Source: JALYJG01 sp033763555 (GTDB lineage: Bacteria > Pseudomonadota > Alphaproteobacteria > UBA9219). Taken from it: DNA of 64,000 nucleotides. The translations under genes and the position numbers were made by a program. This document shows, one piece after another, positions 16,671-25,722 of the stretch. The notes below the pieces were generated by a model. The model did not search any database. It worked only from the letters and a program-made list of their open reading frames with translations, and had not been told where the DNA came from. The number at the start of each line of letters is the position of its first letter. Position 1 is the stretch's first letter. The stretch covers positions 1-64,000 of the forward strand of contig JANRKK010000015.1 of NCBI GenBank assembly GCA_033763555.1. Reading direction: 5' to 3'.

Positions 16671-17660
16671 CTACCCCGCTGTGAGGTTATGACTTTTAAG
16701 ATGTTGGCCAAGTCTGTCACGACGACGTTGAGGCTCGCTATAGGCCGCCCGGGCACCTCTCCTGTATGTGACTTTCCTGCCGTCGGCCTCTGTTCCGTTG
16801 TATCCGAAATCTCGTTCTGCCTGCGCGAGCATGCCTTCAACTTCTTTCCGCAATTCTTGGCCTGTTCTCTTTCCGCTCGGATCAAGAATTTTATAGTCCA
16901 ATTTTGCAGATTCGAGAGTTTGCTTAAGATTATCAACAGCATCCTGTGCAGCAGAGCGAGATTTTTGTCCTTCCGCATTGCGGTGAAGTTCCTGGTACCA
17001 GAACCGGGCTGTTTCTACAGGTATCTGTCGTTCCCGCGTTTCTTTGCGTTTTTGAACCTCCGCGGCGTAACGGGCAACCTCGGCTTTCATCTGCTTGCTT
17101 GATTTTTTGCCGTTCTCGTCCAGGGAAGCATAGTTGGCATGAACCGCCTTGAGATCCTCACGAATTAAATCTGGGACGGTTTCCGGAGAGTTAAGAATTA
17201 TAGTCGGCGTGGTTTCTGGAGAAGGATAGTCGGCTTTTAACATATTCAGCATATGGCGCGCACTTCTTATATGTGCTTGTCTTTCAGATCTATGAATTCG
17301 GCCGCGCATGGTTGTTGAACGCGAGGCAGATAGTCCAAGCTCGCGCGCAAGGTCTTTATAATCGGCTTTTGCAAGTTTGAGTTTCTCGCGTATGTCCTTG
17401 GGTAAGTTCGTCCCCCTTGCCCCCATAGAGGAGCGTTGGAGGCCTCGAAAAGAGATAGCTGCCGCTCTTAAATGGGCTTTACGAACTGCGCGTTCCACTT
17501 CCTGTTGCATTTGAGGGGCCGTTTTTTGGCCGGTCGGATCAAGGACCTTGTAACCATCCTCTACATTTTCAAGCTCACGGACCATTGCAGCAAGCCAGCG
17601 TTCTGGCTCATCACTGATTTTAAGGATTTCAAAATATTGAAGTGCCCCTTCAATGCTCAT
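16671..17660 (-). CDS. Unknown protein with three internal repeats, in the tail-gene gap
   Basis: A 329-residue, highly charged, mostly helical soluble protein of no known family. It contains three copies of a unit of about 70 residues centred on DYKVLDPTGQKTAPQMQQEV (near residue 40), NYASLDENGKKSSKQMKAEV (middle) and DYKILDPSGKRTGQELRKEV (C-terminal third), each with a preceding helix. The ATG at 17660 has GGAG nine bases upstream. It occupies, on the opposite strand, the place where g9 (major tail protein) and g10 stand in GTAs. Confidence 0.65.
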   Translation of the reverse strand: MSIEGALQYFEILKISDEPERWLAAMVRELENVEDGYKVLDPTGQKTAPQMQQEVERAVRKAHLRAAAISFRGLQRSSMGARGTNLPKDIREKLKLAKADYKDLARELGLSASRSTTMRGRIHRSERQAHIRSARHMLNMLKADYPSPETTPTIILNSPETVPDLIREDLKAVHANYASLDENGKKSSKQMKAEVARYAAEVQKRKETRERQIPVETARFWYQELHRNAEGQKSRSAAQDAVDNLKQTLESAKLDYKILDPSGKRTGQELRKEVEGMLAQAERDFGYNGTEADGRKVTYRRGARAAYSEPQRRRDRLGQHLKSHNLTAG

Positions 17661-17782
17661 GGTATAAAGCTCCAAAGTTCATTTTGAATATGCATTATGT
17701 ATCTCATATGGGCATAAAAAAATGATGAATTCAGTTTCGTATGCGGGTCTGGGATTCCACGCTATTTTGAAGGATGTGGTTA

Positions 17783-18160
17783 ATGACTCGTAAAAATCGA
17801 CATTCAACACGCCACTCCGCCAATTCCGCTGCGCAGGCGGAGCGTGAGTTTGCACGCCTCCGCCGCGCGATGCGGGAGGCGGAGCGCGATCTGTCCGGCC
17901 TGCGCCGTTCGCTGAAAGTGCCGCGCCCGCATGGTGGGCGACGCTATACGGCCTCGGTGCGGACGCGTCCGTCGCTGCTGGCTAGCGCGGGCATCTCGGC
18001 GGTTGGGAGCTCGGTTGCACGCGGCATCACGGGACGCGGCGGGGTTTTCGATTCCCTGTTCGGCGGCGGCGATTTCGACGAAGGCAGCTTTTATCTCAGC
18101 CTGTCGCAGAGCCTCTCGCAATTCTTCAACATCTCGCGCATGGCGCAGAGGATACGGTAA
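17783..18160 (+). CDS. Short tape-measure-like protein (gp11 position)
   Basis: A 125-residue protein. A basic helical N-terminal half (AEREFARLRRAMREAERDLS) looks like a coiled coil. A Gly-rich segment follows (GRGGVFDSLFGGGDFDEGSF), like the C-terminal end of GTA tape-measure proteins. RcGTA gp11 is about 219 residues, so this would specify a much shorter tail. AAGGA lies eight bases before the ATG at 17783. The stop overlaps the ATG of gp12 by one base (TAATG). It could also be a remnant. Confidence 0.5.
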   Translation: MTRKNRHSTRHSANSAAQAEREFARLRRAMREAERDLSGLRRSLKVPRPHGGRRYTASVRTRPSLLASAGISAVGSSVARGITGRGGVFDSLFGGGDFDEGSFYLSLSQSLSQFFNISRMAQRIR

Positions 18161-18786
18161 TGGCTTTCGACGAAGTACAACTGCCGTTGCGCGTCGGCTT
18201 CGGCTCGAGCGGCGGGCCGGGTTTTTCCACCGAAGTGATCGTGATCGACAGCGGCTATGAGCGCCGCAACCAGAATTGGAGCCAGGCGCGCCGCGTGTTC
18301 GATGCGCGCACAGGTGTGCGCTCGGCGGCGGATGCGGCATCGCTGATGAATTTCTTCCATGCCCGTGCGGGCCGCGCGCGTGGCTTCCGCCTCAGGGACT
18401 GGAGTGATTTTAGCAGCGCCGCCGACGGCACGGGCGCGACGTTGTGGAACGACCAGGCGATTGGCACAGGCGACGGCACCGCCGTGACGTTTCAATTGCG
18501 CAAGAATTACAGTAGCGGTGCGGTAACGCATCAGCGCCCTATCAAAAAACCCGTTAGTGGCAGTGTGACAATCGGCGTCAATGGCGCCAGCGTTCCGAGT
18601 GGCTGGAGCGTCAACACAACAACAGGCGTTGTGACGTTTGCCGTGGCGCCGGGCGCGGGGCACGCGGTGACGGCGGGCTTTCAGTTCGATGTGCCCGCGC
18701 GGTTCGATACCGATCTTCTGCCTCTCACAGCCGAAAATTACGCGATGTACAAGGCCGATGTGCCGATTGTGGAGATAAGGGTTTAG
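18160..18786 (+). CDS. Distal tail protein, DUF2460 (gp12)
   Basis: A 208-residue protein matching DUF2460 of GTAs: FDEVQLPLRVGFGSSGGPGF, the ERRNQNWSQARRVFDA motif, an ADAASLMNFFHARAGRARGF segment, and a C-terminal PARFDTDLLPL. In RcGTA this is the distal tail ring. It starts one base into the previous stop. A family A repeat separates it from gp13. Confidence 0.92.
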   Translation: MAFDEVQLPLRVGFGSSGGPGFSTEVIVIDSGYERRNQNWSQARRVFDARTGVRSAADAASLMNFFHARAGRARGFRLRDWSDFSSAADGTGATLWNDQAIGTGDGTAVTFQLRKNYSSGAVTHQRPIKKPVSGSVTIGVNGASVPSGWSVNTTTGVVTFAVAPGAGHAVTAGFQFDVPARFDTDLLPLTAENYAMYKADVPIVEIRV

Positions 18787-18797
18787 ATTTTAACAGG

Positions 18798-18900
18798 CGT
18801 CATTCCGGACGTGCCGTAGGGACGATCCGGAATCCATGGCGCTCACTTCAACATCATTCCATGGATTCCGGGTTCGCGCTGCGCGCGCCCCGGAATGACG
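18798..18900. repeat. Palindromic repeat family A, copy 3
   Basis: 103 bases, close to copies 1 and 4. It is inserted between gp12 and gp13, ending 8 bases before the gp13 ATG. It can form a long mRNA hairpin between two structural genes. Confidence 0.85.
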
Positions 18901-18908
18901 ATGCTCAC

Positions 18909-19757
18909 ATGAAATCCATCTCTCCCACTCTGCAGGCCCATCTGGATGGCGAGCTGACGACGCTTGCCTATCTGGTCAAAATCACGCGGGCGGATGGCGC
19001 GGTGAAAGGCTTCACGACGCATGACAGCAATCTGATCGTCGACGGTGTGACCTATAAGGCCGACGGCGCTTTTACGCCCAGCGCCCTGCAAAGCAGTTCA
19101 GGCCTCGCCACGGATAATCTTGAAGTGACGGGCATTCTCAACAGCGGCGATCTGGAGGACAGCGATATCGAGGCGGGCTATTACGACCAGGCGCGCGTGG
19201 ATATCTATGTCTGCAACTGGGCGGATGTGACGCAAGGCGTGATGCAGTTGCGCCGCGGCTGGCTTGGCGAAGTGGCCTTGTCGGGCGGGCATTATGTCGC
19301 GGAAATGCGCGGGCTACATGATCTGCTGCAACGTCCTATCGGCGCGTATTACACCCCGGAATGCCGTTATGATCTTGGCGACAGCCGCTGCGCGGTGAAT
19401 ATTGCCGCGCTGACAGTGACAGGCAGCGTGACGTTAGTCGCCGACAATGCCAATTTTACCGACAGCAGCCGCAGCGAAAGCAATGATGTTTTCAATTACG
19501 GGAAGCTGACCTGGACAAGCGGCGCGAATAACGGCTTGAGCATGGAAGTGAAAGACTGGAACGGTTCGGCGAAGAACTTTACTTTATGGCTGCCGATGCC
19601 GAATGCGGTGCAGATTGGTGATGGCTATGCGGTTTATCCCGGCTGTGACAAGCGCTTTTCCACCTGCCGCGATACCTTCAGCAACGCCGCGAATTTCGGC
19701 GGCTTCCCTTATGTGCCGGGCGTGGGAAATATTTTGAAATATCCGAATAGTCATTAA
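18909..19757 (+). CDS. GTA baseplate protein, DUF2163 (gp13)
   Basis: A 282-residue protein with the DUF2163 pattern: LTTLAYLVKITRADG and FTTHDSNLIVDG, then DIEAGYYDQARVDIYVCNW, LRRGWLGEV and the Cys-containing TPECRYDLGDSRCAVN; near the end CDKRFSTCRDTF. In RcGTA this is a hub protein with an iron-sulfur cluster, consistent with these cysteines. The open frame begins in the family A repeat. The ATG at 18909 gives the family start, with no good ribosome site. Confidence 0.92.
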   Translation: MKSISPTLQAHLDGELTTLAYLVKITRADGAVKGFTTHDSNLIVDGVTYKADGAFTPSALQSSSGLATDNLEVTGILNSGDLEDSDIEAGYYDQARVDIYVCNWADVTQGVMQLRRGWLGEVALSGGHYVAEMRGLHDLLQRPIGAYYTPECRYDLGDSRCAVNIAALTVTGSVTLVADNANFTDSSRSESNDVFNYGKLTWTSGANNGLSMEVKDWNGSAKNFTLWLPMPNAVQIGDGYAVYPGCDKRFSTCRDTFSNAANFGGFPYVPGVGNILKYPNSH

Positions 19758-19762
19758 CAGCG

Positions 19763-20164
19763 ATGCTGCACGCCGCATCCATGATCGCTGCCGCGCGGGC
19801 CTGCATCGGCACACCCTTTCATCATCAGGGGCGCGCGCCGGGCGCGGGGCTGGATTGCATCGGGCTTGTGATCATCGCACTACATGCCGCGGGTATCACT
19901 GTGCGCGATCGCACCGATTACAGTCGCCGACCGGATGGGGACAGCCTGGTGCGGGCGCTACAAGAACATGGCGCGACGGCGGTCAGCGAGATTCAGGTAG
20001 GCGATATTCTTCTGTTCCGCTATGACCGTCAGCCGCAGCATGCGGCGCTGGCGACCGGGGCTGACAGCATGATCCATAGCTTTGCGCCCGCAGGCGCGGT
20101 GGTGGAAACAACCATCGGTGACTACTGGCAGCGGCGGCTGGTGGGAATTTACAGGTTTATGTAG
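19763..20164 (+). CDS. NlpC/P60 cell-wall peptidase (gp14)
   Basis: A 133-residue peptidase of the NlpC/P60 fold, a tail component that opens peptidoglycan during DNA delivery. The catalytic Cys is in GLDCIGL (Cys32) and the His in PQHAALAT (His93). The family motif VGDILLFRY precedes the His. It starts five bases after gp13. The full enzyme appears intact. Confidence 0.92.
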   Translation: MLHAASMIAAARACIGTPFHHQGRAPGAGLDCIGLVIIALHAAGITVRDRTDYSRRPDGDSLVRALQEHGATAVSEIQVGDILLFRYDRQPQHAALATGADSMIHSFAPAGAVVETTIGDYWQRRLVGIYRFM

Positions 20165-20179
20165 CGCTTACGGGATTAT

Positions 20180-20611
20180 CTAGCGCTTATCCAGGCCATT
20201 GAATTGTACAATCTTCAACCAGTGACCGAGCCTGTTGGTATCGCGCACCTTTTGAATCGTTTCCTTCGGCAAGGTACGTCCTGGCAGCGTATCCTGCTGC
20301 TCACGTGTTGGCGAGTTGGTCTCCTTTGCAGCCACAGGCACGACAAATCGCCTTTGAGGTATGTCTTCAACGATAACTCCGACAGCATTGCCATCACTGT
20401 GAATGACAGGGCCATAACCGATCTTTTTTACGGAACTAGAAATCGACATTTCCGATTGAGGCTGGCTTGAAAACCGCGAACCCACCCAAAGGCCCGTGCC
20501 AAGAACAACAGAAGCGCAGAGAGCAGCGCCTACACGTCTGAAGGTTTTTGCGCGTTTCTGGGCGGCTTTCCGTTCCTTGCGCTTTTGGTAATTTGTTTTC
20601 GCTGCGGCCAT
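20180..20611 (-). CDS. Membrane-anchored hypothetical protein
   Basis: A 143-residue protein: very basic N terminus (YQKRKERKAAQKRAKTFRR), one membrane segment (GAALCASVVLGTGLWVG, about 30-47), then an exported soluble domain with no recognisable motif. GGAG lies eight bases before the ATG at 20611. It is the first of three minus-strand genes inserted between gp14 and gp15. Confidence 0.6.
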   Translation of the reverse strand: MAAAKTNYQKRKERKAAQKRAKTFRRVGAALCASVVLGTGLWVGSRFSSQPQSEMSISSSVKKIGYGPVIHSDGNAVGVIVEDIPQRRFVVPVAAKETNSPTREQQDTLPGRTLPKETIQKVRDTNRLGHWLKIVQFNGLDKR

Positions 20612-20717
20612 AATCAATTCTCCAAAAGTTAAAATCGCCGTTTCAATTCCACGGATAATTTACAGGCCAAGCCCGAAACTAAAAAGCAAATAATGTGGTT
20701 AATTTAACCGGATATAT

Positions 20718-20757
20718 CAAAAATCCCTCGAAAAACAGGCTGTTTTCGGGGTTTTTG
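20718..20757. terminator. Bidirectional terminator-like hairpin
   Basis: A 40-base imperfect palindrome, CAAAAATCCCTCG... / ...CGGGGTTTTTG, with A-runs on one side and T-runs on the other, so it can act on both strands. It lies between two minus-strand genes (20180-20611 and 20770-21180). Confidence 0.65.
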
Positions 20758-20769
20758 AATATTCGCTTT

Positions 20770-21180
20770 TTAAGGCGCGGCATCGCGTGGCTTGGTGAAA
20801 GACGGTATCGCCTTTGGGCGATATTCGACCGTCGACCACTTTCCCGGAATGTCGATGCCGTGACTGCTAACAGACCATGCGCCATCAGATGACCGAAAGA
20901 CACTAAGCTCTGCCGAATGACGCTCAGGCCACAAAAGATTGAGGTAACTATAGTCAATGATTTTGCCGTCGAGGCTCAACAAGTCTCTATCGCCCGATTG
21001 TACAGCAGTAGAAATACTGCGTTGAATAGCAGATCGCATTATTGTTGAATTGTAAAAATCTCTACCCGCTAGGCTTGCGAACGTACAAATGAGAGCATTT
21101 AACGCGAACACCCGGCTCCGTCGTATTGTTATAGGTTGTGCTGCAGATTTTGGCTTTTTCTCCGCCAATGCATAAGTCAT
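20770..21180 (-). CDS. Hypothetical protein with one N-terminal membrane segment
   Basis: A 136-residue protein. A weak hydrophobic segment (VFALNALICTFASLAG, about 24-39) is followed by a polar domain with no recognised motif (IDYSYLNLLWPERHSAELSV). The ribosome site is poor. It ends right beside a terminator-like hairpin. It is a second member of the minus-strand insert between gp14 and gp15. Confidence 0.5.
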   Translation of the reverse strand: MTYALAEKKPKSAAQPITIRRSRVFALNALICTFASLAGRDFYNSTIMRSAIQRSISTAVQSGDRDLLSLDGKIIDYSYLNLLWPERHSAELSVFRSSDGAWSVSSHGIDIPGKWSTVEYRPKAIPSFTKPRDAAP

Positions 21181-21228
21181 TTCTGTCTCTCTACAGAATG
21201 TTCACAAATTTCGTTTCATCGGCTCCGC

Positions 21229-21726
21229 TTATTGAAGTGCCAGTTTTTCGGTGCTGGGCTTCTGAAGGGTGACCTGAAGACGTCTGGAGCAGGCGGGCGA
21301 AGCATATTCGGTTTCGACCATGACATCTCCTGTTTCGGGATTCAGCCCCTGCAGGACATACACAACCTTTTTTGTTTCCAGTTCTTGTGTTCCTTGGCCT
21401 GCAGGAATAACGGATGGTCGTAGCTCCTGAAAATGGAACTTCATAGTTTCTTCAATTGTGGGAAGCAGATGAAGTGCGTCTGGAATTTTATTGTCGATTA
21501 CCGTGCCTTCGGCTGTTGTAAGCAGGCAGTCACCTTGATCGATAGCCGCAGCGGCTTTGGTTTCGAGATTTGTTTTTTGTATGCGGATCCAATTTCCATT
21601 GGTCGAGACCATATCGCTCACGACTACACATGCCAACAGACTCGCGGCAAGGCTTGCATGTCGTCTTATGGGTATGGACCATTTTTGCACTTTAGTAGAT
21701 GCAGGGGTTTGTGTTTCCTCGGACAT
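21229..21726 (-). CDS. Membrane-anchored hypothetical protein
   Basis: A 165-residue protein with a short polar N terminus, a membrane segment (ASLAASLLACVVVSDMV, about 24-40) and an exported domain with two Cys. AAGGAGG lies six bases before the ATG at 21726, one of the best ribosome sites nearby. This fixes the start, although the frame stays open far upstream through gp15. No family is recognised. Confidence 0.65.
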   Translation of the reverse strand: MSEETQTPASTKVQKWSIPIRRHASLAASLLACVVVSDMVSTNGNWIRIQKTNLETKAAAAIDQGDCLLTTAEGTVIDNKIPDALHLLPTIEETMKFHFQELRPSVIPAGQGTQELETKKVVYVLQGLNPETGDVMVETEYASPACSRRLQVTLQKPSTEKLALQ

Positions 21727-21852
21727 ATCGCCTCCTTGCAAATTCATAGTTTGCATTATCAGGTGTCCTGATTTCTCCACAGCTTTGATCAGCTTCCCGT
21801 CAAAGTAAAGAGGGGAGTTTATGGTTAACCTTTCGATCCTTGGTTTTCCGAC

Positions 21853-24800
21853 ATGGCCTCCATCATTCTTCGTTCCGTCGGTTCGGCCGTCGGCAATGCG
21901 CTGCTGCCCGGCATCGGCGGCGCGTTTCTGGGCAATCTGGGCCGCAGCATCGGCGGCCTGATCGACGGGCAACTCGGTCTCGGCGGAACCTATCAGGGGC
22001 CGCGACTTGAAAATCTTGGCGTGCAGGATTCGCGCTATGGCGCGGGCATTCCCATCATCTATGGTCGCGCGCGCGTGGCGGGCAATGTCATCTGGTCGAG
22101 TGACCTGATCGAAACCTCGCACAACAGCAGTTTTTCCGGCGGCAAGGGCGGCATCTTCAGCAGCGGCTCGGCCACCAGCACGACCTATAGTTACAGCGCG
22201 CATTGCGCCGTCGGTATCGCGCAGGGGCCCATCGGCGGCATCGGCACCATCTGGGCCGACAGCAAGGTGATTTACCAGAACGGCGTCTGGGCTTCCGGTA
22301 TTCTCGACAGCGCGACGATTTACACGGGCACGGCTACGCAGGGGCCGGATGCTTTCATGGAATCCCTGCTGGGCAGCGGCAATGTGCCCGGCTATCGCGG
22401 TCTGGCCTATATCGTGTTCGAGAATTTGCAATTGTCGAATTTCGGAAACCGCCTGCCGAATTTGACGTTCGAGATTCTGCCCATTCCGGCCACGGCAGTA
22501 CCGGAAATTCTCGGCAGCGTGAATGCCAATATCAGCCAACGCACGCAAACGCCGCAATCCGGCGGCATGCTGCCCATCGTGCTGGAAGGCGGTGCGGCAG
22601 TACGCCGCGTGCTGGCGGGCGGTTACAAGGTGACGGGCTCCAACTGTGTTTTCGAGGTGGTGGAATATGATGTTACGGATACGATCCCTGTGGAGCTGGC
22701 TCGGACGTCGAGCACGAGTTTTACGTCGGGCGATGTGGCGGATAGCAGCTGGGCTCTGGCGCCGGACGGCCGCACGGTCGCGTTCTATCTGGAAAATGGT
22801 ACGCCGCTTCTTCACACGCTAGCGCTGTACGATATCGAAACGCGGCAGTTCGGCACGCCGCTGGCGGCCAGCATGGCGTCCTCCACCGGGCTGCGGCAGA
22901 CCGCCTGGATCGATGCGCAGCATATTGTCATCGATGATGCTTCGGGTACGTCGCGCGGCGTGCGAGTGTTTGCACGCGCGGGGCTGGGGCTTGTCGATCT
23001 CGGCTTTTTCGATGTGTGGGGCGCGGGTTCGGTTTCGACGCGCAAGCTGCTGGGTTACGCGCAATTCACCGCTTTTGCGGGCGGATTGCTTGCTTACATG
23101 ACCGATGTCTCGGGCAGTTATTTTTCCGCGCTCTATGCACGTCCTTTGGCCTGGCGCAACAATGCGCTGGCGGTTGGTGCGGCCTATACGCTGGCCAGCG
23201 GCTTGACGCCGGGAACAGGCAGCGGTGGCCACGCGAACTTGATCCGCACGGGCGACGCTGAATGGACTTTGTGCTTCGGTACGGTCGCGGATTATCATCT
23301 GATGTCGTTTGAGCCGGGTTTATCCTCCGGCACCGTTACGCGCTCTTGGCAGAGTTTTTCACCGGGCTTTGGTGTCGGCACCACGAATTTCCCGGTATTT
23401 TACGGCGACCGTCTGGTCGTCATCCATCGCAGCGCGTTCGAGAATATCTACCGCCTGTCGGAAGTCACTCTGGATTCCGGCGGCTTTACCGTGGCGCTGA
23501 GTGCTGTTGCAGCTACAGGGCTGGCGAAAGTCAGCGCGTTCGGCGCGATGCGGCTCGACAGCGCGCGGTTTCTGCTGCTGGGCTCCGGCGGCTTTACCTA
23601 TAATCTTGGCGAGTTCGCCATCGTCAAACGCGGCGATACGGGCGACAGCATCCAGAATATTCTGACCGACATTCTCACCCGCGCGGGCTATGACAGCGTC
23701 GATTATGACGTCGCATCGCTGGGCGATGTCAGTGTTGACGGTTATGTGCTGCCGGAACCGACCACGGGCCGTGCGGCGATCGAGCCGTTGCAGGTGTTCC
23801 AGCCTTTCGACCTGATCGAAAGCGGCGATGAACTGGTGGCTGTGCCGCGCAGCGGTGCGGCGGATGTCACCATTCCCGCCGCCGAATGGCGCGCCGCGCC
23901 CGAGCGTAAGGATCAACCGCCCGCGCTCGACACCATCCGCGCGCAGGAGCTCGACCTGCCGCTGGAAGTGAATATCGATTACATCGATGCCGGACGGGAT
24001 TTTGAGATTAACAGCCAGCGTGCACGGCGCATCGTTACGCGCGCCAAGGCGGTGCAGAAAATCGCGCTGCCGATCGTTTGCGCCTCCAACATCGCCAAGC
24101 GCATGGCGGAAACGCGGCTTTACGCCGCCTGGGCGGAGCGCGAACTGGTGCGCGTGCGAATTTCCAGGCGCTGGCTGGCGCTTGATCCCGGCGATATCGT
24201 TGATCTGGATGACGGGCGTTTGCTACGCGTCACCGCCATCAACCAGGTTGGTGGCTTGATGGAGCTGGAAGGCTTCTTCGTCAATGAAGCGACGCAAAGC
24301 AGCGCGGCGGCGGCCGATGCCGGGCAGGGCGCGGATCATCCCGCGCTCGCACCGCTCGACAGCATTTTGTATTTGATGGATTTGCCGCTGCTGCAGGCGG
24401 CGGATGACCAGCCGGGCTTTTATGCCGCGGCAACCGGATTGCCGGGATGGAACGGTGCATCGCTCTGGCGTGCATCCGACGGCGTGAATTACAGTGCGGT
24501 GGCGTCCCTGCCTGCGGCGGCCATCAGCGGCATGGCCGTGACGGCGCTGGCCAACGCGCCCTGCGATTATATGGATCGCGCGCACAGCGTGCAGGTGCAG
24601 ATTGTTCAGGGTTCGCTGTCCAGTTGCTCGGAGAGTGATCTCTATAATGGCGCGAATGCGGCCCTTCTGGGCGGCGAGATTATCCAGTTTCAGACCGCGA
24701 CGCTGACAGGGCCGGGGCTTTATACGCTCAGCAATCTGTTGCGCGGGCGGCGCGGCAGCGAGTGGGCGGCTTCCACGCATGCGGTGGGCGAGGATTTTGT

Positions 24801-25275
24801 TATCCTGACGCCGGGCGCGGTGAATTTCGTTCCGGCGCTTTCGACCGACCGCGGCCGGAGTTATGCATTCCGCGCGCTGACCAAGGGGCAGACGCTTGGC
24901 GATGCGCAGGACAGTGCTTTCACTTATCAGCTGCGGACACTGCAGCCCTTTGCGCCCGCGCATCTGGCGGGTGTGCGCGCCAGCGGCACAGGGAGTGATT
25001 TGACCTTGTCATGGAAGCGCCGCGCGCGGATCAGCGCCGACTGGGTTGATTATGTCGATGTGCCGCTGGACGAGCCGGAAGAATTGTACGATGTCGAGAT
25101 CATGAATGGCGGCAGCGTGATGCGAAGCTTCCTCAGCCTCACATCGCCAACCGCCGCCTACAGCGCCGCGAACCAGAGCAGTGACTGGGGCGTCGTGCCA
25201 TCGAATTTCACGGTGCGGGTCTATCAGATCAGCGCACGCTACGGCCGCGGCCGTGCGGCGGAGGCGGTGGTGTGA
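21853..25275 (+). CDS. GTA host-specificity / tail hub protein (gp15-like)
   Basis: A 1140-residue protein, the largest in the window. The N terminus (VGNALLPGIGGAFLGNLGRS, then YGAGIPIIYGRARVAG) and the Phage-tail_3-like part around residues 690-820 (AGRDFEINSQRARRI, RISRRWLALDPGDIVDL) match GTA gp15. The C terminus has the LLRGRRGSEWA motif. I cannot see the TIM-barrel segment of RcGTA gp15. Residues about 270-600 instead carry repeated beta-strand blocks such as SWALAPDGRTVAFYLENG that look like a beta-propeller. It forms the baseplate tip that contacts the recipient. Confidence 0.85.
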   Translation: MASIILRSVGSAVGNALLPGIGGAFLGNLGRSIGGLIDGQLGLGGTYQGPRLENLGVQDSRYGAGIPIIYGRARVAGNVIWSSDLIETSHNSSFSGGKGGIFSSGSATSTTYSYSAHCAVGIAQGPIGGIGTIWADSKVIYQNGVWASGILDSATIYTGTATQGPDAFMESLLGSGNVPGYRGLAYIVFENLQLSNFGNRLPNLTFEILPIPATAVPEILGSVNANISQRTQTPQSGGMLPIVLEGGAAVRRVLAGGYKVTGSNCVFEVVEYDVTDTIPVELARTSSTSFTSGDVADSSWALAPDGRTVAFYLENGTPLLHTLALYDIETRQFGTPLAASMASSTGLRQTAWIDAQHIVIDDASGTSRGVRVFARAGLGLVDLGFFDVWGAGSVSTRKLLGYAQFTAFAGGLLAYMTDVSGSYFSALYARPLAWRNNALAVGAAYTLASGLTPGTGSGGHANLIRTGDAEWTLCFGTVADYHLMSFEPGLSSGTVTRSWQSFSPGFGVGTTNFPVFYGDRLVVIHRSAFENIYRLSEVTLDSGGFTVALSAVAATGLAKVSAFGAMRLDSARFLLLGSGGFTYNLGEFAIVKRGDTGDSIQNILTDILTRAGYDSVDYDVASLGDVSVDGYVLPEPTTGRAAIEPLQVFQPFDLIESGDELVAVPRSGAADVTIPAAEWRAAPERKDQPPALDTIRAQELDLPLEVNIDYIDAGRDFEINSQRARRIVTRAKAVQKIALPIVCASNIAKRMAETRLYAAWAERELVRVRISRRWLALDPGDIVDLDDGRLLRVTAINQVGGLMELEGFFVNEATQSSAAAADAGQGADHPALAPLDSILYLMDLPLLQAADDQPGFYAAATGLPGWNGASLWRASDGVNYSAVASLPAAAISGMAVTALANAPCDYMDRAHSVQVQIVQGSLSSCSESDLYNGANAALLGGEIIQFQTATLTGPGLYTLSNLLRGRRGSEWAASTHAVGEDFVILTPGAVNFVPALSTDRGRSYAFRALTKGQTLGDAQDSAFTYQLRTLQPFAPAHLAGVRASGTGSDLTLSWKRRARISADWVDYVDVPLDEPEELYDVEIMNGGSVMRSFLSLTSPTAAYSAANQSSDWGVVPSNFTVRVYQISARYGRGRAAEAVV

Positions 25276-25278
25276 GGG

Positions 25279-25590
25279 TTAAAGAGCTATATCGCGGCAA
25301 TGTATGCCGGAACGAAACCTGTCGCATCGGATAGCACGAGGGTCACTGGTCATATCATTCTTACGACATAGACCATAGATCGTGGGACTTTCCTCTAAGG
25401 GAATATCGTTCAGTATCGAAGAGATTTCGGTTTTGCATGCTTCGGGGGTTAGAAAATGACCTAAACTTCTATCCTCTCCGGAGGGTAGAACAAGGGTGCC
25501 ATGTATCGGCCAATCTTCTTGTCTACATCCCGATGTGGCGGCGCATAAAGCGATCCCGGCGGCGACGATAAATTTCCTCGTGGATGACAT
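25279..25590 (-). CDS. Small lipoprotein with one two-cysteine module
   Basis: A 103-residue lipoprotein: signal RKFIVAAGIALCAATSGC with lipobox TSGC. The mature part contains IHGTLVLPSGEDRSLGHF, then EACKTEI and YGLC. This spacing of a G-T-L/F strand, an aromatic and two Cys recurs in genes at 27284, 27796 and 28411. AAGGGG lies before the ATG. Its leader region is about 85% identical to that of the gene ending at 26300. Function unknown. Confidence 0.65.
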   Translation of the reverse strand: MSSTRKFIVAAGIALCAATSGCRQEDWPIHGTLVLPSGEDRSLGHFLTPEACKTEISSILNDIPLEESPTIYGLCRKNDMTSDPRAIRCDRFRSGIHCRDIAL

Positions 25591-25722
25591 GGCAATCCCC
25601 TTCAATCGTTCATGTCAGCCATTGTACGGACAGAAAAGGAAAGTCAAAGCGGATAATAAGGTTAACTCCACCGCCGGGAACAGAAAATACCCTTGGTTTT
25701 CAAGGTGGCGCGGTGGGAGCGG

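Noticed and set aside
21727..22815. Long minus-strand frame (up to 528 codons) extending the 21229-21726 gene across gp15
   Set aside because: The AAGGAGG site and ATG at 21726 define the gene. The upstream part is antisense to gp15 codons and has a shadow-like composition.
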